From positions 558,001 to 622,000 of the forward strand of contig NC_017770.1 in NCBI RefSeq assembly GCF_000242635.2: a DNA stretch of 64,000 bases, given 5' to 3'. This DNA is from Solitalea canadensis DSM 3403. Its GTDB lineage: Bacteria; Bacteroidota; Bacteroidia; Sphingobacteriales; Sphingobacteriaceae. The notes beneath the pieces are model-generated. The model searched no databases. It was not told the origin of the DNA and was given only the letters and a program-made list of their open reading frames with translations. Both the position numbers and the translations under genes were made by a program. This document shows, one piece after another, positions 9,268 to 17,422 of the stretch (the stretch's first letter is position 1; each line of letters begins with the position of its first letter).

Positions 9268-9296
9268 TGCCTCGGGTTGGAAAATAGCTGAGGCAT
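9268..9296 (+). terminator. Weak hairpin after the SMR gene
   Basis: TGCCTC and GAGGCA can pair around an 11-17 base loop 8 bases after the SMR stop codon. There is no T-run, so terminator function is only possible. Confidence 0.3.
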
Positions 9297-9317
9297 TATC
9301 TCTTAACAAGAAATTGA

Positions 9318-9838
9318 ATGAGCTTAATCATCAGACCAGAAAATAGTGCAGATATTAATGCAATTTATGAAGTAAATAGACATTTAAGCAGGAGGGAGAA
9401 GCAAAATTGGTCGACTTACTTAGAAAAAGCGAGGCATTTATTTCGCAATTATCGCTAGTCGCCATTGTTGATGATCAGATCGTAGGATATATTTTGTTCT
9501 CTAAGATCTATATAGTGGATGACCAAGGGAATAGAACTCCGAGTATTGCTTTGGCTCCGGTGGCCGTTTTGCCTCAATTTCAGAAACAAGGTATAGGCAC
9601 GCAGTTAATTGAAAGAGGCTTAAGTGATGCACGTGTGTTAAATTTTAAATCGGCAGTAGTTTTAGGTCATCCGACGTATTATCCAAAATTTGGTTTTGTT
9701 AAGGCAGAAAAATGGAGCATTAAAGCTCCTTTCGATGTGCCTTCGGAGGCATTTATGGCTATTGAATTAGTTGAGAATACCCTTCAAGGAATTGCTGGAA
9801 CTGTGGAATATCCAAAAGAATTTCAGGAAGTATCATAA
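9318..9838 (+). pseudogene. GNAT acetyltransferase gene with one frameshift near its 5' end
   Basis: A GNAT of the YhbS-like type. The ATG at 9318 encodes SLIIRPENSADINAIYEVNR, a typical GNAT N-terminus. The frame then fails, and another frame continues FKQEGEAKLVDLLRKSEAF through the acetyl-CoA loop (PQFQKQGIGTQLIERG) to the end. One extra base near 9378-9385, for example a T in CATTTAAG, restores a 173-residue protein, the normal length. As it stands, only a TTG (9407) start without the first strand and helix is possible. It could be a real mutation or a base-calling error. Confidence 0.7.
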
Positions 9839-9841
9839 CTT

Positions 9842-10462
9842 ATGTTAAAGGAAGTATTTGAAAATTTAATAGAAAACTATTGTCATGACCACCAGTTGCG
9901 CTTAAAACTGTGGGATGAAATTGAAATCGCCTATACTTCCGAATCCCGTTACTACCATAACTTACATCATTTAGTGTCTGTTTACCACGAATTAAAAGCA
10001 GTTGAAGATCAGATCTATGATTTTGATACCATCCTTTTTACACTTTTTTATCATGATTTTGTCTATGATCCCCTTGAATCTGATAATGAGTTACAAAGTG
10101 CAATAGTTGCTAGGGAGCGTTTGGCAAAAGTTGGATTTCCAATATTACTGATAGAAAGATGTTATGAACAGATTGTGGCAACGCATGGGCATCACAGGTC
10201 TGTAGAAAATGATACAAACTTATTCACCGATGCAGATTTGTCTGTTTTAGGAAAGGATTGGAGTATATATCTTGAATATGGTCAGCAAATAAGAAAAGAA
10301 TATCATGCCTATCCCGACGAAGTGTATAGGATTGGCCGTTCAAAAGTGCTGAAACACTTTTTAGCGATGGAACGCATTTACAAAACAGCTCACTTTTATC
10401 AGTTGTATGAGAAAAACGCAAGGAAGAATATGCAAAACGAGTTGGAACTGTTGATGGATTAG
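9842..10462 (+). CDS. HD-superfamily metal-dependent hydrolase (COG4339 type)
   Basis: 206-residue soluble protein of the predicted HD phosphohydrolase group. SRYYHNLHHL gives the first His ligands, FYHDFVYDP the HD dyad, ATHGHH a further His pair and FTDADLSVLG the distal Asp. The physiological substrate is unknown. It starts 3 bases after the acetyltransferase frame ends, so the two are probably one transcript. Confidence 0.82.
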   Translation: MLKEVFENLIENYCHDHQLRLKLWDEIEIAYTSESRYYHNLHHLVSVYHELKAVEDQIYDFDTILFTLFYHDFVYDPLESDNELQSAIVARERLAKVGFPILLIERCYEQIVATHGHHRSVENDTNLFTDADLSVLGKDWSIYLEYGQQIRKEYHAYPDEVYRIGRSKVLKHFLAMERIYKTAHFYQLYEKNARKNMQNELELLMD

Positions 10463-10527
10463 GGTTAGTTGCTTTTATTTATGTCCGTTTTCCTGTAGAA
10501 CATGTAACTTTATGATAAAAATAAGTG

Positions 10528-11367
10528 ATGGAAGCGGATGTTCACACCTTGTATGAATCTGATTTTTACAGAATATTAGACTTCAAATGTCGATGCAAGG
10601 AGTGTGGAACTTCAAAACCGGAATACGCCAGTGCATTTACCATTAGTTTTATACGAACCGGCAATTTTCAATTTAACGTTTTCCGCAATTCACATGATGC
10701 GCATACTAGCCGCATTTTAATGAATAAACCAGGTTACGAACATACCGTAACACATTTTCACTATTCAGTCCCTGATGAATGTACCATCTTTGAGTTTAAG
10801 CACCCTTTTTTTCAATTATTAAAGGAAGATTTCAAAAACCAATTTTTTCATAATAATGATCTGCATTCCTTATTGTTAAATGCTAATGCCGAGCTTGATT
10901 TGCTTCATGTTACTGTTCTGCAAAAGATTAGCCTGTCAGGTACTTCAAGATTAGAAATTGATAGCCTTGTGCTCGATATTGTTTATCAGGCTCTTCGGAT
11001 TATAGATAATTCGATTACGATTCCTTCAATTCCTGTAAGGCTTAAGAAATATCATTTACCCACTGTTGAGAAAGCAAAACAGTACATTTCTACCTTTTTT
11101 GTGGATGATATTTCACTCAATCAGATCGCAGATCATTGTAACATAAGTGTTTTCCATTTTAGCCGATTATTTAAGCTATTCACAGGGTATTCACCTTATT
11201 TTTATTTACTAAACGTCAGGCTAAAAAATGCGGAGATGCTTTTAAGAAGCACTGCATTACCAATCACCGATGTTTGCTTTTCATCCGGGTTTAATAGCAT
11301 CGATCATTTTTCAACCGCTTTTAAGCAGAAATATCATTATCCTCCATCTAAAATTAGGTTGGTTTAA
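10528..11367 (+). CDS. AraC-family transcription regulator with N-terminal CxCxxC
   Basis: 279 residues. The N-terminal half is a sensor domain beginning LDFKCRCKECG, with a CxCxxC cluster (C21, C23, C26) that could bind metal or sense redox state. The C-terminal half has two helix-turn-helix motifs (ISLNQIADHCNISVFHFSRL, then ITDVCFSSGFNSIDHFSTAF). I chose the ATG at 10528; GTG at 10525 adds one residue. TAACTTTA just upstream resembles a -7 element. The DinB gene downstream on the same strand is its likely target or partner (inference). Confidence 0.85.
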   Translation: MEADVHTLYESDFYRILDFKCRCKECGTSKPEYASAFTISFIRTGNFQFNVFRNSHDAHTSRILMNKPGYEHTVTHFHYSVPDECTIFEFKHPFFQLLKEDFKNQFFHNNDLHSLLLNANAELDLLHVTVLQKISLSGTSRLEIDSLVLDIVYQALRIIDNSITIPSIPVRLKKYHLPTVEKAKQYISTFFVDDISLNQIADHCNISVFHFSRLFKLFTGYSPYFYLLNVRLKNAEMLLRSTALPITDVCFSSGFNSIDHFSTAFKQKYHYPPSKIRLV

Positions 11368-11449
11368 AACCATAAATTCAAAAGAGCAAGATTCCTAAAG
11401 TCGGCACAGCAATGAGAAAGTAAATTTGATCAAACAAAAATGATCAGTT

Positions 11450-11866
11450 ATGAAAACCACTTTGTTAGAAAATCTCGAAAAGTCGAGGAATTACACCATT
11501 CAAACAGCTCAATCAATGCCTGAAAACAAATTTGATTTTAAGCCGGTAGATGAAGTTTGGAGTTTTAAAGAGTTGATTCACCACATTGCTTATTGTATTC
11601 AATGGATGGAAGATAATTTTTTAAAAAATAAGGAAGCTGATTGGGCTCCACCATCAGTAAAAGGTTCTAAATCCGAAATTATTGATTATATCAACAAAGC
11701 CTATGCTGATGTAACTTCAACCATAAAGGGAGTGGAAAAGCTAACCGACGCGCAGATAAATGGAGTTTATGCAATAATAGATCATAGCACTCACCACCGC
11801 GGACAAGCAGTTACGTATTTACGATGTAATCATATCGACCCTCCCGAATATGTGTTTTTGGCGTAA
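11450..11866 (+). CDS. DinB-family protein
   Basis: 138-residue four-helix DinB-like protein. The His residues expected to bind metal are present: HHIAY at 44-45 and DHSTHHRGQ at 112-116. DinB/YfiT-type proteins include thiol-dependent transferases, but the substrate here is unknown. A -7-like TAAATTTG lies at 11421-11428. It follows an AraC regulator by 82 bases. Confidence 0.82.
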   Translation: MKTTLLENLEKSRNYTIQTAQSMPENKFDFKPVDEVWSFKELIHHIAYCIQWMEDNFLKNKEADWAPPSVKGSKSEIIDYINKAYADVTSTIKGVEKLTDAQINGVYAIIDHSTHHRGQAVTYLRCNHIDPPEYVFLA

Positions 11867-11876
11867 GAATTTTAAG

Positions 11877-11907
11877 CAACCCGAGGAAAACCTTGGGTTG
11901 TTGTTTT
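11877..11907 (+). terminator. Rho-independent terminator after the DinB gene
   Basis: CAACCCGAGG and CCTTGGGTTG pair at 9 of 10 positions across an AAAA loop, followed by TTGTTTT, 11 bases after the stop codon. Confidence 0.75.
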
Positions 11908-11992
11908 CAACCTGTTGAAGTTTTATAATTTATTTGGCTATTTAAACAATATTAACCTATTTAGTACTTTCAATTATTAGCATACAAATACC

Positions 11993-12754
11993 GTGAAATT
12001 ATTAAACAAAACTCTTCTCATTGCATTTCCATTTTTATTGTGCTTAACAGTAGCATGTTCATCTGATAAAAAGGACAAAGTAATCGACAAACCAACTAAA
12101 CTATCAATTGATGGACAGAAGTTAAAAGGAACTTATAAGGGTGATTTTGGGGGATCTCCGATTTATATCACATTAAATTATTTAAGTGCCAACAATGTGG
12201 CAGGTTATAATGTGCATAAAGGTTTACGAAGAAATATTCATGGGGTGATTAAGAAGGGAGATAATGATACCTATGTCTTAATGCTAAGTGAACCAGGAGA
12301 TAATGAATTTGACGGAACCTTTAGCATTACTTTACAGCCGGATTTTATGTCGGCAAATGGTGAATGGAAACCTAATTCTTCAGGGTTAAAAGAAAAGCAA
12401 TTTACGCTAAGCAAAGTTGTGATAAACCAAGATGATGAGTTTGATCCTATTGGTTCGGGTTATGAATTGATGGGTGAACATAGTGATGTTTCTTTTGACA
12501 ATGACGGAACCTGTGTGTTAAATTATTATGAAAAGATAAATGACTCAACATTTGTTCAACAAATGAATACCCTTAAAGGAACTTGGGAAAAAGATGGAGA
12601 CAAGGTCAGAGTGAATTGGCAACCCAACCAACAGTTTAATAAAAGGACTACCATCTTTGAAATCAAATATTACACTGAAGAAGGAACAGGGGAGAAAAGA
12701 CCAACGACGATTGAAGGTGATGGATTTGAGTTTTCATTGATCATGGCTGGATAA
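11993..12754 (+). CDS. Lipoprotein, unknown function
   Basis: 253 residues with a GTG start at 11993 and a lipoprotein signal (MKLLNKTLLIAFPFLLCLTVAC). The mature part has two beta-rich halves: one around GTYKGDFGGSPIYITLNYL, and one with GEHSDVSFDNDGTCVLNYY, which looks like a lipocalin-like small-molecule or copy-number-reporting lipoprotein fold seen in Bacteroidota. No specific family is recognised. The DUF2306 gene follows after 3 bases, so they are likely one operon. Confidence 0.7.
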   Translation: MKLLNKTLLIAFPFLLCLTVACSSDKKDKVIDKPTKLSIDGQKLKGTYKGDFGGSPIYITLNYLSANNVAGYNVHKGLRRNIHGVIKKGDNDTYVLMLSEPGDNEFDGTFSITLQPDFMSANGEWKPNSSGLKEKQFTLSKVVINQDDEFDPIGSGYELMGEHSDVSFDNDGTCVLNYYEKINDSTFVQQMNTLKGTWEKDGDKVRVNWQPNQQFNKRTTIFEIKYYTEEGTGEKRPTTIEGDGFEFSLIMAG

Positions 12755-12757
12755 ATA

Positions 12758-13414
12758 ATGAAATTAGTGCGCTACGCTCTCTTAGTCCTTGTTTGCCTGA
12801 CTATACTTTATGGTTCTTGGTTAATGCTTTGTTTGAGTTATCCATATTTGTCTTTTGACAAGCATACGGATTTTCTTATGACAAAGCAGCTGATCTACCA
12901 TATTAAAACATGGAGAATAAGCTTTTATATACATGTATTTGTAAGTACGGGTGTATTAATTGCAGGTTTATTTCAATTCAGCACCTACCTTATTAAATAC
13001 AAGCCTGCCTTACATAGGTTTTTAGGAAAAACATATGTTTTCGTAATCTTATTTTTTAGTGGTCCTTCTGGTTTAATAATGAGTTATTATGCCAATGGAG
13101 GAGTCTGGGCTAAGACAAGTTTTATTATTCTTTCATTACTTTGGCTAATATCAACAGCTTATGGATGGTATTATGCTGTTGCAAGAAAATGGCAGTTACA
13201 CCTAAATATGATGTTAAGGAGTTATTTCCTAACGCTATCAGCCTTAACACTCCGAACTTATGCTTATTTAATCGTTTTTTTTAATATTCCACTGCAACCA
13301 AAGATGGCATATATTTTAATTGCCTGGTTAAGCTGGAGTTTAAATTTATTAGTGGCTGAAATAATTATAAGGAGGAGATGGGCCAATCGGGTTGTTTCTT
13401 TCCAAATGGCATAA
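12758..13414 (+). CDS. DUF2306 membrane protein
   Basis: 218 residues with about six membrane helices. YIHVFVSTGVLIAGLFQF and KYKPALHRFLGKTYV match the DUF2306 family, and the C-terminal half has a second His/Arg site (WQLHLNMMLRSYFLTLSALTLR). The function of the family is unknown; conserved His residues in helices hint at a redox or metal role. It is cotranscribed with the preceding lipoprotein. Confidence 0.8.
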   Translation: MKLVRYALLVLVCLTILYGSWLMLCLSYPYLSFDKHTDFLMTKQLIYHIKTWRISFYIHVFVSTGVLIAGLFQFSTYLIKYKPALHRFLGKTYVFVILFFSGPSGLIMSYYANGGVWAKTSFIILSLLWLISTAYGWYYAVARKWQLHLNMMLRSYFLTLSALTLRTYAYLIVFFNIPLQPKMAYILIAWLSWSLNLLVAEIIIRRRWANRVVSFQMA

Positions 13415-13415
13415 T

Positions 13416-13449
13416 AAAGAAAGACCTTCTGATCAGAAGGTCTTTCTTT
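13416..13449. terminator. Bidirectional terminator between convergent genes
   Basis: Perfect 34-base palindrome (17-base arms centred between 13432 and 13433) with A-run and T-run ends. It serves the DUF2306 gene on the plus strand and the TPR lipoprotein gene on the minus strand, whose stop codon touches it. Confidence 0.92.
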
Positions 13450-14558
13450 TATGATTTAATAAAATGTCCGTCAGGGGCTATTGTATATTGTTGAGATTCA
13501 ATTTCTTCGCTGCTTATAATCTTGTTGTTTGAATAGCCGTTTTCTTCAGGATTCTTCTCGTAGTTCAATTTTAATAAGCTTATGTTTATCGAATTATCAT
13601 TTATAGTCGGAACTTTAAAAGGAGCATCCAATTTTGTTCTACCGCCAATTTCAATTTTGTCGATCAATGTTCCACTACTGCTCAAACTGATGGCATAATA
13701 AGTTGTTGGGACGTTTTTAACAGCTTCATCCGTTTCCTCATCATAAAGTTCATCTCTTGATGCATAAATTAAAACTTTATAGTCATTTGTTCCTTTAATA
13801 ACTCCTACTGAATAAAAAGATTTACCAACCTCTCTCGAAAATTTCTCATCTCGCATTTCATTTATATATTTTTCATAATCGTATGAAATGGTTTGACTTT
13901 CATTAAAGCCATTTGCATAATTCATGTCGATAGTTAATGGTAATGCTAGTTGTTTAAACTCGCGTGAGAATAAATTCCATTGCAATTTGTCTGCATCCCC
14001 CGAACCCGACAAGGCATCAGCTACATTATTTTTGAAGTACCATTTACTTCGTATGTATGACAAGTCTTTATCATTAAAAATGCTTTTTGTGTTATTGTAG
14101 CCAAACTCAATGGCTGAAACGAGGTAATAAATCGCTAAAGTATCATTCTCCTGAAGCGAATAAGCGCAGGCGGTATTATACAATAATTTTGACAGGGGTT
14201 TATAACCAAGTTTTTCAGCTATTTTATATGCCTTCACACTTAATTTATAATTCTCTACATCCAAATAGGCATTTCCTAATTCATAGTATGCTTTTGCCAG
14301 AGGCTTGGAAAAAATAGACTTTTTAAATAATTGGATTGCTTTAGTAGGGTTCTTTTTGTTTCTGTAAGTGTCAATGCCTTTCAAAAAAAACTTATCTGCA
14401 TCTGATTTATTCAAACCTTCGGCATTAGTAAATAAGAGAACGGAATCTTCGTTAAAGATGGTCCTGTCTGTTAATTTAAATGCAGGTTCTGTTTTTTTTG
14501 AAGATTTACACGAAAAGAATAAAAATGAAATAATAATTAACAATGATATATGTCGCAT
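13449..14558 (-). CDS. TPR-repeat lipoprotein
   Basis: 369 residues. Lipoprotein signal MRHISLLIIISFLFFSC, then TPR-like helices at about residues 50-160 (KFFLKGIDTYRNKKNPTKAI, AKAYYELGNAYLDVENYKLS, LLYNTACAYSLQENDTLAI). The C-terminal 190 residues form a beta-rich domain without a recognised family. It is probably a periplasm-facing scaffold. It is flanked by hairpin terminators on both sides, so it is a single-gene transcript. Confidence 0.78.
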   Translation of the reverse strand: MRHISLLIIISFLFFSCKSSKKTEPAFKLTDRTIFNEDSVLLFTNAEGLNKSDADKFFLKGIDTYRNKKNPTKAIQLFKKSIFSKPLAKAYYELGNAYLDVENYKLSVKAYKIAEKLGYKPLSKLLYNTACAYSLQENDTLAIYYLVSAIEFGYNNTKSIFNDKDLSYIRSKWYFKNNVADALSGSGDADKLQWNLFSREFKQLALPLTIDMNYANGFNESQTISYDYEKYINEMRDEKFSREVGKSFYSVGVIKGTNDYKVLIYASRDELYDEETDEAVKNVPTTYYAISLSSSGTLIDKIEIGGRTKLDAPFKVPTINDNSINISLLKLNYEKNPEENGYSNNKIISSEEIESQQYTIAPDGHFIKS

Positions 14559-14624
14559 AGCAATAAATGTGTACCCAAATTTAATAATATTTCGTAATCT
14601 CGCTAAATAAAGCTTGATCCCATT

Positions 14625-14656
14625 AAAAAAGCCTCCGACTTAAAATCGGAGGCTTT
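14625..14656 (-). terminator. Rho-independent terminator of the IPT/TIG lipoprotein gene
   Basis: GCCTCCGA (14631-14638) pairs perfectly with TCGGAGGC (14646-14653). On the minus strand the stem is followed by a six-T run, 28 bases beyond the stop codon. Confidence 0.9.
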
Positions 14657-14683
14657 GCAGTTAATCTTATTAATTGATTGATG

Positions 14684-16342
14684 CTAATTAGTTAGGGTGA
14701 AGTTTTGAGGACTTGTAATAGTTTGGCCGTAAGTAGTAACCGCTATTTTCATTGCCCCCGGAAGAACATTTGAAGGTACCGCAACCTTAATGGTATTTTC
14801 AGTAACACTTATTATTGATGTTTGAACGGTTCCGAATTTAACAATTGTATTCCAGGTTGAGGTGTCAAAACCTGCTCCAGTAATTGTTACAATTGTTCCT
14901 GGTACTCCGGAAATTGGACTAATAGAAGTAATTTTAGGTGGAATAACTTCAAAGGTTCCCGGAGCAGTAACAATTTGCTCTCCATACTGCACTTTAATGG
15001 TTGAATTGCCTATTGTTGCACCATAAGGAACAGTTAACTTTAACGTAGTTGATGAGCTTGCATTATTAGCGGTTTGAACATTACCAATTGTAGCATAATA
15101 ATATAAATTTGGAACAAACACTCCCGTTAAAGTGATCTCTTTTCCGACAGCTCCTGATAATGGACTTACAGATGAAACACTGTGAGATTTTACCTGAAGT
15201 TTTTGAGTAGAAGTAGCTGAACTTTGTCCGAATTTAAGTTTAATTGTGTAGTCTCCCTCTTTTATTCCGGGTACCGTAAATGTAAACGGGCTGTTTAGAA
15301 TGTTACCTATGTAAATATTTGCATTTCCAATTTCAAGGTAACATTCGCCATAAGTTAATGGGAAATCAGTTCCTGTAACTGTAACTGTTTGCCCTGGCAA
15401 TGCAGTTGCAGGTGAGATAGACGTAATTTTAGGCATGTTTACAGTAAACTCATCAGGAAGTTCTGTTCTTAAACCTTCTGTTACATAGGCAATTTTAAAC
15501 TTATCGGAAGGAACATTTGTTATCGTAGACTTGTAAACGTTGTTATAGTCGCTATATAAACCTGCCAGAGTATTGCCAAAATAAATTTGAGCGCTATAGT
15601 AATATGTATGAAGGTGTTCTCCTGTAAATGTAATTATTGTCCCTAATGGGCCTGATTTTGGATAAAAGTCAATAATATTTGGTTTAAAAATGAAGTTGCC
15701 ATTTACTAAAATTGATTGAGACCCTTTAAATGCAATGTATACACTACATTGATTTTCAAGTACACCTGACGGTACTTCAGCTTTTATTTGTGAAGTGCTT
15801 AAATCGAGAACTTTGGCATTTTTATTTCCGAATAATACACTAACATCCTCTTTTTTAGTAGTGTAAAAATTTCCAAAAATAGTTACAATATCTCCGACCT
15901 TAGCAGCAGAAGGTGAAATGTTTGACGCTGTCGGACGTGGTAAGATGGCGGAAATAGCCTTGCCATAAGCGGTTCCTTCAGCATTGGTAATGTATGATCG
16001 TACATAAATTGTATTATCATAATTAGAAGAATAGATGGATGATACCTCTTTAGTGAATTCTCCTTTTTTTGCGTCTTTGCCAAGAGAAACTTTCATTCCA
16101 GTGGTTATATCAACATTTGACCAATTACCGTAAACGAATCCATAATCAGCTACCGGAAGATCTCCTGTGCTAATAATACTGCCTTTAAATAAAGCAGATC
16201 CCGGCTGAAGTGGTGTAATCGTTAATGTTTGAAGTTCTGGGTAATTGTTGTCATCTTTTTTACAGGATGTAAACACTACTGCGAGTAACGTAAAACACCA
16301 AAAAATATAATTAAATGATTTTTTCATTGTTACATTCAGCAT
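14684..16342 (-). CDS. Surface lipoprotein with five IPT/TIG domains
   Basis: 552 residues. A lipoprotein signal ends at FTSCKKDD. A Fn3-like N-terminal domain follows (about 35-130), then five IPT/TIG immunoglobulin-like domains recognisable by their repeated openings (SNISPSAAKVGD, DFYPKSGPLGT, TSISPATALPGQ, SSVSPLSGAVGK, TSISPISGVPGT). Such proteins are usually exposed on the outer membrane and bind glycans or proteins. The ATG at 16342 overlaps the TAA of the upstream OMP gene, suggesting coupling; the ATG at 16327 (MKKSFNYIF) is an alternative that gives a more ordinary signal peptide. It forms an operon with the OMP. Confidence 0.85.
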   Translation of the reverse strand: MLNVTMKKSFNYIFWCFTLLAVVFTSCKKDDNNYPELQTLTITPLQPGSALFKGSIISTGDLPVADYGFVYGNWSNVDITTGMKVSLGKDAKKGEFTKEVSSIYSSNYDNTIYVRSYITNAEGTAYGKAISAILPRPTASNISPSAAKVGDIVTIFGNFYTTKKEDVSVLFGNKNAKVLDLSTSQIKAEVPSGVLENQCSVYIAFKGSQSILVNGNFIFKPNIIDFYPKSGPLGTIITFTGEHLHTYYYSAQIYFGNTLAGLYSDYNNVYKSTITNVPSDKFKIAYVTEGLRTELPDEFTVNMPKITSISPATALPGQTVTVTGTDFPLTYGECYLEIGNANIYIGNILNSPFTFTVPGIKEGDYTIKLKFGQSSATSTQKLQVKSHSVSSVSPLSGAVGKEITLTGVFVPNLYYYATIGNVQTANNASSSTTLKLTVPYGATIGNSTIKVQYGEQIVTAPGTFEVIPPKITSISPISGVPGTIVTITGAGFDTSTWNTIVKFGTVQTSIISVTENTIKVAVPSNVLPGAMKIAVTTYGQTITSPQNFTLTN

Positions 16343-17100
16343 TAAAAGATAAAGCCTAAACGAATTCCGTTTTGAAGATTGGATCCAAATGAATAGTATG
16401 AACTATTAGTTTCTGGTTTAAACTGCGGATTGGTAGCTCCGGTTCCGGTTTGAGTCTCTTCCAACTGTTGGTTTTTCGTTTTATTGAAACCAAAATTGAA
16501 TTCATAGCCAAAATAAAAATGACGAGCGATATAAAAATCAAAACCTGCCAACAGATTTAAGCCATAACGGGTATAGCCGGTTTCAGTCATTTGTTGTTGG
16601 GCAGAACCATTGTCAGGATAATAATAAGAAACCCAGGCTCCTTTACGGGTAATTGTAGTTCCATTATTAGTGATCGTTTGCTTGGTGGATTTGTTTACCA
16701 ATGATAGGTCAGCACCGATGTAAGGTGATAATCTGCGAGTTCCTTTAAAGTGTTTTTCGATACCAAAATTTAATCCTAGAGTAGTACTGCTTCTTTCATT
16801 TTTGTAAAAGCTTGAATTTGTACCATAAGGGTTGTTATAATCCACCAGATCGCCGGTTGCATTAGCCGTAACGCCTAATCTTAACGCTAAATTTTCTTGG
16901 GCAAAATACCTCACCTTGATCTGATTAATGGCGTTATTAAGTTTTAGGTCGCCGTTAAAAGGGTTGACATTCAATTCGGTAGAGAAACTTCTTTTGTTTG
17001 GTTTTAAAATGTCTTCATCGATAGATTCAACTTCATTGGTTTGTGCATAAACAGAGAACGCGCCTGAAAACAGCGCAAGTGTTAATAGAATTTTTTTCAT
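16342..17100 (-). CDS. Outer-membrane beta-barrel protein
   Basis: 252 residues with a signal peptide (MKKILLTLALFSGAFSVYA|QT) and alternating amphipathic strands (IKVRYFAQENLALRLGVTAN, HFYFGYEFNFGFNKT) ending in an aromatic residue (GIRLGFIF), as needed for barrel insertion. The family is the general porin-like or OmpA-like barrel group in Bacteroidota; no substrate is indicated. Its stop overlaps the start of the IPT/TIG lipoprotein gene, so barrel and lipoprotein are probably a surface complex. Confidence 0.8.
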   Translation of the reverse strand: MKKILLTLALFSGAFSVYAQTNEVESIDEDILKPNKRSFSTELNVNPFNGDLKLNNAINQIKVRYFAQENLALRLGVTANATGDLVDYNNPYGTNSSFYKNERSSTTLGLNFGIEKHFKGTRRLSPYIGADLSLVNKSTKQTITNNGTTITRKGAWVSYYYPDNGSAQQQMTETGYTRYGLNLLAGFDFYIARHFYFGYEFNFGFNKTKNQQLEETQTGTGATNPQFKPETNSSYYSFGSNLQNGIRLGFIF

Positions 17101-17332
17101 GCGAATGTTAAAAAATAAGAAATAGCAACTTCTGGAACAGAAGTATGTTTTTGATTAAGTTTTTTAAAAATTATCTGGTATAAATGTGTTTTGTTAATCT
17201 ACTGTATAGGTAGCTTCTAATTACAACTAACTTTTTGCGGCGAAAGTACATCATTTGTTTATTGCAGTGAAATAAAATGATAAGGAGATTATGATCGGAG
17301 AGCTAATTGCTTAAATGACAAGTGTATAAAAT
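17101..17332. other. Intergenic region, OMP operon leader
   Basis: AT-rich spacer between the OMP start and the terminator of the HmuY-like gene. It should contain the OMP promoter, but I see no full TTTG...TAnnTTTG pair on the minus strand. Confidence 0.4.
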
Positions 17333-17372
17333 GCAAAAAAGCAGCCCCGGAAATCCATAAACCGGGGTCTGC
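17333..17372 (-). terminator. Rho-independent terminator of the heme-uptake operon
   Basis: GCAGCCCCGG and CCGGGGTCTGC pair around a 12-base loop. On the minus strand the stem is followed by TTTTTT. It lies 50 bases after the HmuY-like stop codon. Confidence 0.9.
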
Positions 17373-17422
17373 TTAATCAGACAAGATATAAATGATAGGT
17401 AGAGTGTCGTTTGTTGATTGAG

